Source: CAWIJJ01 sp963836405
GTDB lineage: Bacteria; Acidobacteriota; Terriglobia; Bryobacterales; Bryobacteraceae
DNA: 64,000 nt
Direction of reading: 5' to 3'
Assembly: GCA_963836405.1 (NCBI GenBank)
Contig: CAWIJL010000013.1
Location: forward strand, 124,001-188,000
The stretch's first letter is position 1, and every line of letters starts with the position of its first letter. The position numbers were made by a program, and so were the translations under genes. Below the pieces are notes generated by a model that was given only the letters and a program-made list of their open reading frames with translations, ran no database searches and was not told the origin of the DNA. Positions 9,601 to 14,879 of the stretch are shown piece after piece.

Positions 9601-9795
9601 TCCGACCGGCGCCAGGCTGACGTCCAGACCCTGCTGGTTGATGCCCTCGGCAAAGGCGTGATAGACACCCTCGGCGCCGTTGCCGGAACCGCAGGTGCCC
9701 ATGCCGACGCCGATGCGGGGCCGCGGAGGAAGCAGCTTCGCCATGCCCGCTTCCCGGACCGCGCTGAACGTGCTGATGTCCTGAATGCGGATCAC
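6643..9795 (-). CDS. hoxF: HoxF diaphorase fused to a GltD/NfnB-like FAD/NADPH oxidoreductase module
   Basis: The 1050-residue protein is about 500 residues longer than ordinary HoxF. Residues 28-105 are a thioredoxin-like [2Fe-2S] fold. Residues 145-560 are the NuoF/HoxF part, with an FMN/NADH site (GRGGAG at 199-204, NADEGDPGAYMNRNE from 227) and a [4Fe-4S] motif (C488, C491, C494, C534). From about 575 a GltD-type double-cluster domain (CENSC, CQHPCDNRC) leads into an FAD Rossmann fold (VAVVGAGPTGLAAA, from about 675) and an NADPH-like Rossmann fold (VVVIGGGNAAIDSA, near 800). The frame is continuous and no internal stop separates the parts. GTG at 9795 overlaps the hoxE stop as GTGA. Inference: the added module lets the hydrogenase use NADPH or bifurcate between NADH and NADPH. 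Confidence 0.9.
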   Translation of the reverse strand: MIRIQDISTFSAVREAGMAKLLPPRPRIGVGMGTCGSGNGAEGVYHAFAEGINQQGLDVSLAPVGCFGFCAQEPLVNVRIPGKPLVILRRVQARDVPSILDCLVEGTVPEGLALCKVEDWDHVTAHVHYGAGFPNIPLWNEVPFFKPQKKIVLRNCGLISPDDIEEYIAIGGYQSLYKVLIDNNPDMVIEQIKASKLRGRGGAGYLTGLKWEFLRKAVSDEKYVICNADEGDPGAYMNRNEIEGDPHSLLEGMIVGGYVMGAHNGIIYVRAEYPLAVHRLTRAVDQARQSGILGDNIMGRGFHFDIQLVEGAGAFVCGEETALIASLEGFAGRPRPRPPFPAQKGLWGKPTNINNVETWYNIAPIVARGPAWFSETGSTKSAGTKVFSLVGKITNTGLVEMPLGTPLKRFIYDVGEGGSDGKPVKSVQTGGPSGGCIPQEMFETPVDYETLAQLGSIMGSGGMVVMDEDNCMVDVARYFIEFTHSESCGKCVPCRVGLDKSIRILNAFTRGTALESDLDRLDEMGRMIRDTSLCGLGQSAPNPLLTTMRHFRNEFEDHIRAKRCRAGVCEDLALSPCENSCPLHMNIPRFLQLYQEGRLDEAFEAVVIDNPLPASTGRVCQHPCDNRCRRRSVDQSVNMREVHRFIADSFYQSDRFDEMAARIAARRLPPTDRKVAVVGAGPTGLAAAFYLALLGHEVTVYESNPEPGGMLRYALPEYRLPRHVIRREIELIRRVGVEFVCGVSVGTDVMLNDLDNQFNAVFLAIGTWKEAWVYLPGTELKGVLPALLFLEGVAKAEPVRMGTKVVVIGGGNAAIDSARTAIRMGADVTVIYRRERKDMPAIRVETDAAEEEGAKFMFLATPHRIVGDAEGNVKSIEVVKTRLGEFDASGRRRPVPTDEIRRFDCDTVILAVGETVDLDFVRASGLRIKENNTLEVDRYTLETSRSKFYAGGDLISGASNVSNAMGYGKKAARTIDRRLMGPGRWETINPAFTYSNRAPAEPSPSPRHILEELPAAERVENFEECMVGLSPEDALDEAMRCLRCDIKDHH

Positions 9796-10328
9796 TTCTT
9801 CGGCTCCTTCCCGACGTGGTCGACTTCGCGATTGAGCGCCTTTTCGTTCATGTGGCCGAAGATGGCGTGGTCCACTTCGACGACGGGCGCGAGCGCGCAC
9901 TGGCCGAAGCAGGCGACGGTGCGGAGCGAATATTTGCGGTCGGGGGTAGTGGCGCAGACCTTGTCGGCGCCGTCCTCGCTCTCTTCGGGGAGGCCGAGCT
10001 CGAGGCGCAGGCGCTGGAGCAGGCTGCGCGACCCGCGCGTGTGGCAGGCGGTTCCGCGGCAGATACAGATGGTGTGCTCACCCTGCGGCTCCAGGTTGAA
10101 GAGGGCGTAGAAAGTGACCACGCTATAGACTTGGGCGAGCGGGATACCGGTCTGTTCGGCTACATATTCGAGAATTGCGGCGGACAGGTATTTGTGCGGA
10201 TGATGTTCTTGAATACGTTCCAGAATTCCCAACAGCTCACCGGGTTTTCCGGCAAGCGAAGCGATTGTCCGGTCGGCGAAAGTCTTTTCTTCCAAAGTGA
10301 GGGCGGATGAAACTACAGTTGTCGCCAT
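9792..10328 (-). CDS. hoxE: Hydrogenase diaphorase subunit HoxE (NuoE-like)
   Basis: HoxE (178 residues) is a thioredoxin-fold [2Fe-2S] protein homologous to NuoE. The cluster ligands are visible as a CRGTACH pair and a CFGQCALAP pair. It is the first gene of hoxEFUYH, the gene order seen in cyanobacterial bidirectional hydrogenases. ATG at 10328 has a GGAGA box 7 nt upstream. An in-frame extension to 10391 would run through the promoter palindrome and is rejected. Confidence 0.92.
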   Translation of the reverse strand: MATTVVSSALTLEEKTFADRTIASLAGKPGELLGILERIQEHHPHKYLSAAILEYVAEQTGIPLAQVYSVVTFYALFNLEPQGEHTICICRGTACHTRGSRSLLQRLRLELGLPEESEDGADKVCATTPDRKYSLRTVACFGQCALAPVVEVDHAIFGHMNEKALNREVDHVGKEPKK

Positions 10329-10360
10329 GAAGTCTCCAACAGCTACGCGAGTTTCAGTTT

Positions 10361-10376
10361 CAGATATCCTTATCTG
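10361..10376. promoter_or_regulatory. Perfect palindrome upstream of hoxE, candidate operator
   Basis: CAGATATCCTTATCTG has 6-bp arms (CAGATA/TATCTG) around a 4-nt centre and lies 33-48 bp upstream of the hoxE start. A third CAGATA copy reads on the minus strand at 10407-10402. The palindrome overlaps the -10 region of the candidate hox promoter, so a bound protein would be expected to repress. The cognate regulator is not identifiable in the window. Confidence 0.5.
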
Positions 10377-10401
10377 TAATTGGCGGCGCAAACAAAGTCA
10401 A
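10373..10401 (-). promoter_or_regulatory. Candidate sigma70 promoter of the hox operon
   Basis: On the minus strand TTGACT (10401-10396) is separated by 17 nt from TACAGA (10378-10373). The -35 is good and the -10 is weak. The predicted transcription start is about 35-40 nt upstream of hoxE, leaving room for its ribosome-binding site. Confidence 0.4.
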
Positions 10402-10539
10402 GTATCTGAGTATGCGCAACTTACGGTGCGGAAAAGGACGCAGGGAAGCGGGTTTCCGGCGGCGGTGGGTGGTGTTTTTTACCTCGGGCGGAGGGATGAA
10501 ACACCGTTTCGTCTACCATAATTACGTGACCAGAACGCG

Positions 10540-11475
10540 ATGAGGCGGCCGATCCTTCCTTATATTTCGTCGCTGCCGGAGCGGGTGGTGCGTTCGCTTT
10601 CGGCGCTGGCGGCGGGCGCGTTACGGGAACTGGGTGAGGTGGCGCTACCGGCGCGGGTGCGGCGGTCGCGGCTGTACGACGCGCTGGTGGAATCGACGCT
10701 TCGCTTTCTGATCGAGCAGGTGGGCCAGGTGGAGGGGGCGTACGCGGCGGGCGAGTCGCTGCCGTCGGACTTCCTGGTGCGGCGGGCGGCGGGGAACGTG
10801 ATCGAAGCGGCGGGGCTGGTGGCGTTCCGCGCGTCGCCGGTGTGGGTGTTTGCGGCGCTGGCGGACGCCTCGGGGGCGGGGCGGGAACTGATCGCGGAGA
10901 TCGCGGCGGCGCTGCAAGAGGAGGGGCTGCTCGAAGAGGGGCGCAGGTTTGAAAACGCGGATCAGATTCTGGACGGTATCGAGCGGTCGTCGGCGCGGAT
11001 TGCGGAAACGGTGAATACACCGCCGCTGGACTTGAAGGGGCTGCGGGCGGAACTGGCGAAATTGCGGGAGGATGCGAGGGGGCTGCGGCCGTCGGCCTGG
11101 CCGTCGGCGGGGGCGATTCGGAAGGGGTGGGCGGAGGTGAAGGAGGAGGCGGCGGCGCAGGGGCGGCCGGTGTTCGAACTATCGGCGGCGATGGCGCTGT
11201 CCGCGGTGCGGCAGCTTCCGGAGCGGGCGCGATGGTTATCGAGCGCCGCGACGGTGGGCAGCCGCCGCACCGGCGAAGTAGTGGCGAACGCGTTGATGCA
11301 GCATTACCGGGACACGCTCGCCGAGATAAGGCAGCGCGGATTCAGCGGGTATTGGATCCGCGAGTTCCAGCCTTACCTGCGCGGCGCCGTGCGGCAGTTT
11401 TCGCCGGACCGGCAATCGGCCACGGAAAGACTGTGGAAGCGGGGCCGCGGGACGAAACCGGGGGCGGCACGGTAG
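10540..11475 (+). CDS. Conserved-looking protein of unknown function
   Basis: A 311-residue alpha-helical, Ala/Arg/Glu-rich protein without signal peptide or recognisable catalytic motif. A modestly hydrophobic stretch lies at about residues 85-115 (GLVAFRASPVWVFAALA), and amphipathic helices follow at about 165-210. It diverges from hoxE across a 211-bp intergenic region, so a hydrogenase link is possible but unsupported. I do not recognise the family. Coding potential is supported by length and by the GC-rich third-position pattern shared with neighbours. Confidence 0.6.
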   Translation: MRRPILPYISSLPERVVRSLSALAAGALRELGEVALPARVRRSRLYDALVESTLRFLIEQVGQVEGAYAAGESLPSDFLVRRAAGNVIEAAGLVAFRASPVWVFAALADASGAGRELIAEIAAALQEEGLLEEGRRFENADQILDGIERSSARIAETVNTPPLDLKGLRAELAKLREDARGLRPSAWPSAGAIRKGWAEVKEEAAAQGRPVFELSAAMALSAVRQLPERARWLSSAATVGSRRTGEVVANALMQHYRDTLAEIRQRGFSGYWIREFQPYLRGAVRQFSPDRQSATERLWKRGRGTKPGAAR

Positions 11476-11575
11476 CAGGTGCGCTCCGTGCAATTCCCGG
11501 CAGGTCGCCGGTTTCGTCGATTTCATCGAGGTAGCGGTCGAGCAGGGCCGAAAACTTCATGGCCAGCGATTTCAT
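11342..11575 (-). CDS. Small coupled ORF of doubtful status
   Basis: The ATG overlaps the stop of the upstream CxxC gene as TAATG, a classic coupling arrangement. The first 30 residues (MKSLAMKFSALLDRYLDEID...) look like a real amphipathic helix, but the rest is Pro/Ala/Arg-rich and lies antisense to the last 134 bp of the 10540-11475 gene. It may be a short real protein with a spurious tail or chance. Confidence 0.25.
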   Translation of the reverse strand: MKSLAMKFSALLDRYLDEIDETGDLPGIARSAPATVPPPVSSRGPASTVFPWPIAGPAKTAARRRAGKAGTRGSNTR

Positions 11576-11772
11576 TACGCTCTCCTGACTGCGACGCCTC
11601 CGGGCACGAAACTGGAATCGCGCCGGGGCTTCGCCACAAATGGCCGTTCAAACGGCACCGGATATTCGCGCAGGCATACACCGCAGGTATAGTGGCCCCG
11701 GAACGGCCACATAGTCCGCGCGTGCATGCTCGTGCACCAGATTTCTTCGACGCGATCCAGAATCTTTTTCAT
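11575..11772 (-). CDS. Small CxxC protein (65 aa), unknown function
   Basis: The start at 11772 has a GAGGG ribosome-binding site 5 nt upstream. The product begins MKKILDRVEEIWCTSMHART and contains WPFRGHYTCGVCLREYPVPF, with one CxxC pair, two tryptophans and several aromatic residues, which resembles a small metal- or redox-active protein. It lies in the 414-bp gap between the genes at 10540-11475 and 11890-13158. No family is recognised. Confidence 0.5.
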   Translation of the reverse strand: MKKILDRVEEIWCTSMHARTMWPFRGHYTCGVCLREYPVPFERPFVAKPRRDSSFVPGGVAVRRA

Positions 11773-11889
11773 TTTGCCCTCTGATGCAATACGCGCGATC
11801 GGGGGCGGAAAGAGATCATCGGGCGGGTTTTTTTTTGGCGGGGGGAAGGCACCTTGGCGGGGGCTTGTCCTGATACGCTGAAGTCGCGT

Positions 11890-13158
11890 ATGCGCATTTC
11901 GCGAAGATCGTTTTTGGCGGCGGCTTCAGCGCCGGCATTGCTGCCGGGCGCGGCTTTCAAGCTGACGGGGGAGCAGGACCGATTTCTCGAGGACCTCTCG
12001 CGGCGGTCGTTCCAGTTCTTCTGGGAGCAGGCCGATCCCGGTACGGGGCTGGTGCGGGACCGGTCGCTGGCGGACAGCGGCGAGCCGGACAAGCGCACCA
12101 ACGCGTCGAGCGCGGCCACGGGGTTCGGGCTCACGGGACTGTGCATCGCGGCGGAACGGGGCTGGATCCCGCGCAACCAGGCGCGCGAGAGGGTGCTGGC
12201 GACGCTGCGGTTCTACGCCGAAGAATCGCCCGAGGAGCACGGCTGGTTTTACCATTTCGTGAATACGGCGACGGGCGCGCGGGTATGGAACTGTGAACTT
12301 TCGTCCATCGACACGATTCTGCTGCTGGCGGGGATGCTGACGGCGCGGAGCTATTTTTCGGGTGACCGGGAGATCGGGAAACTGGCGGCGGCGGTGTGGC
12401 AACGGATCGACTTTCCGTGGATGCTGAACGGCGACCCGCTGCTGCTGTCGATGGGGTGGAAGCCGGAATCGGGATTCATCAAGAGCCGGTGGGACCACCA
12501 TTGCGAGCTGGGTATTCTGTATCTGCAGGCGATCGCTTCGCCGGGCAAGCCGCTGCCGGCGGAGTCCTGGTATGCGTGGAGGAGGCCGGAGGTGAGCTAC
12601 GGCGGATACACGTACATCAGCGGGGCACCGCCGCTGTTCGTGCATCAATACTCGCAGGGATGGATCGATTTCCGCGGGCACCGGGAGAAGCGGCCGCCGG
12701 GCACGGACTGGTTCGAGAACTCGGTGAAGGCGACGTTCGCGCACCGCAAGTTCTGCATGGACCTGGCGCCGCAGTTTCCGGGGTACACGGAGAACATCTG
12801 GGGCATTACGGCGTCGGACAGCGCGAAGGGGTACAGGGCGTGGGGCGGGCCGCCGGCGACGCGGGACATCGACGGGACGGTGGTGCCGTGCGCGGCCGGG
12901 GGGTCGCTGATGCTGGCGCCGGAGATTTGCGTGCCGGCGGTGATGGCGATGCGGGAGAAATTCGGAGACCGCATTTACAAGCGTTACGGATTTGTGGACG
13001 CCTTTCACCCGACCAACGGCTGGACCAATCCGGACGTGATCGGGATCGACGTAGGGATGACGCTGATCAGCGCGGAGAATTTGCGGTCGGGCGGGGTGTG
13101 GCGGTGGTTCCACAAGAACGCGGAAATCCAGCGCGCGATGCGGCAGTTGTTCACGTAG
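11890..13158 (+). CDS. Tat-exported glucoamylase-family / GH144-like glycoside hydrolase
   Basis: ATG at 11890 gives a Tat signal (MRISRRSFLAAASAPALLPG). An upstream in-frame ATG at 11854 would bury this signal and is rejected. The 422-residue protein matches the Glycoamylase-like family (PF10091, which contains GH144 endo-beta-1,2-glucanases): FWEQADPGTGLVRDRS near the N-terminus, then WNCELSSIDTILLLAGML, SRWDHHCELGILYL, WGITASDS and HPTNGWTNPDVIGIDVG. These are the usual alpha/alpha-barrel landmarks with acidic active-site positions. The exact glycan is inference. It probably acts in the periplasm or outside and precedes the TIR-macro gene by 33 bp. Confidence 0.8.
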   Translation: MRISRRSFLAAASAPALLPGAAFKLTGEQDRFLEDLSRRSFQFFWEQADPGTGLVRDRSLADSGEPDKRTNASSAATGFGLTGLCIAAERGWIPRNQARERVLATLRFYAEESPEEHGWFYHFVNTATGARVWNCELSSIDTILLLAGMLTARSYFSGDREIGKLAAAVWQRIDFPWMLNGDPLLLSMGWKPESGFIKSRWDHHCELGILYLQAIASPGKPLPAESWYAWRRPEVSYGGYTYISGAPPLFVHQYSQGWIDFRGHREKRPPGTDWFENSVKATFAHRKFCMDLAPQFPGYTENIWGITASDSAKGYRAWGGPPATRDIDGTVVPCAAGGSLMLAPEICVPAVMAMREKFGDRIYKRYGFVDAFHPTNGWTNPDVIGIDVGMTLISAENLRSGGVWRWFHKNAEIQRAMRQLFT

Positions 13159-13177
13159 GCATGGCGGGCGACGCATA

Positions 13178-13183
13178 TATAAT
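13178..13183 (+). promoter_or_regulatory. Perfect -10 box (TATAAT) 8 nt before the TIR-macro start codon
   Basis: A consensus TATAAT ends 8 nt before ATG at 13192. No Shine-Dalgarno sequence and no convincing -35 box are present. Transcription would begin at or next to the A of the start codon, predicting a leaderless mRNA and a promoter independent of the glycosidase gene. Confidence 0.5.
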
Positions 13184-13191
13184 GTGAAGCG

Positions 13192-14400
13192 ATGGCGCCC
13201 GGCAGGGAACGTCCGTCGTTGTTTATCGGCTCGTCCACGGAGGGACTCGATTTTGCGCGCGCGGCCCGTGCGTGCCTCGAGACCGACGCAGAGGTGACGC
13301 TCTGGGACGAGGGAGCGTTCGCGCTGGGGCAGACGTTCATCGAGGGGCTGACGGAGGCCGTTTCGCGTTTCGATTTTGCGCTGCTGGTGCTCACGCCGGA
13401 CGACCTGGTGCAGTCGCGGACGTCCGAATCGTTCGGCCCGCGGGACAACGTGCTGTTTGAGCTGGGGCTCTTCATGGGGAGGCTGGGGCGCGAGCGGACG
13501 TTCATTTTGCACCGAGCCGAGCCGGAGCTGAGACTGCCCTCGGACCTGGCCGGACTGAGCACGGCGCAATACCACTGGCCGCGCGCGGACCAGAATCACC
13601 GTGCCGCGGTGGCCGTAGCGTGCGATCGCATCCGCGGCGGTATCCGGTTGCAGGGGTTGCTCGAAGAAGCGGGCGAGGATGCGGGCCGCGCGGGTCTGGA
13701 TTTTTCGCGCGTGGAGGAAAGCGGCGGGGTGATGTGGACCAGCGTGGCGGGATGCGAAATCCGGATCGTCCGCGGACGCGTGGAAGATGGGGCGGGCGAT
13801 TCCGGCACGGTGGTGGTTCTGCCGTGCAACGAGTATTTCGACGACCGCTGCGTGTACGACACCAAGAGCGCGCTGGGAGCGTATGTGAACCGGGTGTTCG
13901 AGGGGCGAGCGGACGAGTTCATCGCGATCTCGAAGCAGGAGTGCCTGCGGCGGCTGGGTCCGGGAGTGGAACGGCAGAAGACGGCCGACGAGCGGGCGCT
14001 GAGTTTCGGCGCGGGCAAGGCGGTTCTGCTGCTGAACCCGCTTGGTAGCCGCGTGCCGGTGGCACTCCTTTCGACCACGACGCAGCGATGCGGCGAGGGA
14101 TTGGCGGCGAGGATCTCGTTTCTTTTCGACGGCATCTGCGACCTGGTATCGCGCCTGGTGGACGCGCGGCTGAACCAGGTGGTGATGCCGATTCTGGGGG
14201 CGGGACACGGTCGCATCGACGCTTCGCTGGCGCTGGTGGGCCTGCTGCTCGCGGTGGCGGAGGCCGCGCGATACGCTCCGGGCGGGCAGCCTTTGCGGAG
14301 CGTAACGATTGTGGTGTTCCAGCGCGATACGGGCAGCCCGGCCGAGGTGGACCCGGTGGTGGTCCGCCGCGCGTTGGCGCTTATCGGCTCGCGGGAGTGA
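13192..14400 (+). CDS. TIR-like (CAP12/PCTIR) domain fused to a ThsA-type macro domain
   Basis: Residues 8-130 of this 402-residue protein match the TIR-like family of CBASS Cap12 and Pycsar PycTIR effectors (PF10137). They show LFIGSSTEGLDFA at the first strand and RDNVLFELGLFMGRLGRERTF, where E90 is the expected NADase glutamate. Residues 180-400 resemble the macro domain of Thoeris ThsA (PF20016), with VVVLPCNEYFDDRCVYDTKSALGAYV and VVMPILGAGHGRID. No transmembrane helix or signal peptide is present, so it is cytoplasmic. The inferred role is an immune or NAD-signalling protein in which one domain senses or makes an ADP-ribose-type messenger and the other responds. The next gene starts 3 bp after its stop. 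The domain assignments are from memory of motifs, not a search. Confidence 0.75.
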   Translation: MAPGRERPSLFIGSSTEGLDFARAARACLETDAEVTLWDEGAFALGQTFIEGLTEAVSRFDFALLVLTPDDLVQSRTSESFGPRDNVLFELGLFMGRLGRERTFILHRAEPELRLPSDLAGLSTAQYHWPRADQNHRAAVAVACDRIRGGIRLQGLLEEAGEDAGRAGLDFSRVEESGGVMWTSVAGCEIRIVRGRVEDGAGDSGTVVVLPCNEYFDDRCVYDTKSALGAYVNRVFEGRADEFIAISKQECLRRLGPGVERQKTADERALSFGAGKAVLLLNPLGSRVPVALLSTTTQRCGEGLAARISFLFDGICDLVSRLVDARLNQVVMPILGAGHGRIDASLALVGLLLAVAEAARYAPGGQPLRSVTIVVFQRDTGSPAEVDPVVVRRALALIGSRE

Positions 14401-14403
14401 ACG

Positions 14404-14838
14404 ATGAAGTCGCAGCCGGACGATCCTTTTGAGCTGGAGCGCTTCGTGGAGGCGCAGGACCGGGTGTACGCGAGCGTTTGCGCGGAGCTGCGGGCGGGAG
14501 CGAAGGTGGGGCACTGGATGTGGTTCGTGTTCCCGCAACTCAGGGGGCTGGGACACAGCTCGATGGCCTCGCGGTTCGGCATCGCGTCGCGGGAGGAGGC
14601 TCGGGCCTACCTTGCCCATCCGGTGCTGGGGGCGCGGCTGCGGGAATGCACGCGGCTGGTGAACCGGGTGGAAGGGCGGTCGGTGGAGGAGATCTTCGGT
14701 TATCCGGACGATCTCAAGTTCCGCTCGTCGATGACGCTGTTTGCGCGGTCGGCGGAAGAGGGGGAAGAGTTCGAAGCGGCGCTCGCGAAATATTTCGGAG
14801 GGGAGGGCGATCCGCTCACGCTCTCGCGGATATGCTAA
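14404..14838 (+). CDS. DUF1810 family protein
   Basis: This 144-residue protein shows the hallmarks of DUF1810 (PF08837): FELERFVEAQDRVYASVCAEL, then GHWMWFVFPQLRGLGHSSMA, RAYLAHPVLGARLREC and DLKFRSSMTLFA. The family's biochemical role is not established to my knowledge. Its start codon is 3 bp after the stop of the TIR-macro gene, so the two are almost certainly co-expressed, which suggests a partner, antidote or substrate-processing role in the same system (inference). Confidence 0.8.
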   Translation: MKSQPDDPFELERFVEAQDRVYASVCAELRAGAKVGHWMWFVFPQLRGLGHSSMASRFGIASREEARAYLAHPVLGARLRECTRLVNRVEGRSVEEIFGYPDDLKFRSSMTLFARSAEEGEEFEAALAKYFGGEGDPLTLSRIC

Positions 14839-14879
14839 CCAACGCGTAGGGTGAGACGTCGTAGACGCGGGAGGGTTCC

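Noticed and set aside
5911..10110. 1399-codon plus-strand open frame antisense to hoxEFU
   Set aside because: It is rich in Ala, Gly, His and Asp, lacks domains and exactly mirrors the well-supported hox genes; long antisense frames are expected at this GC content.
11821..11840. T-run as an intrinsic terminator
   Set aside because: About nine T residues occur, but no stable hairpin directly precedes them on the plus strand.
11926..14619. 897-codon minus-strand frame antisense to the glycosidase and TIR-macro genes
   Set aside because: Arg/Pro/His-rich with no motifs; both plus-strand genes have clear domain matches.
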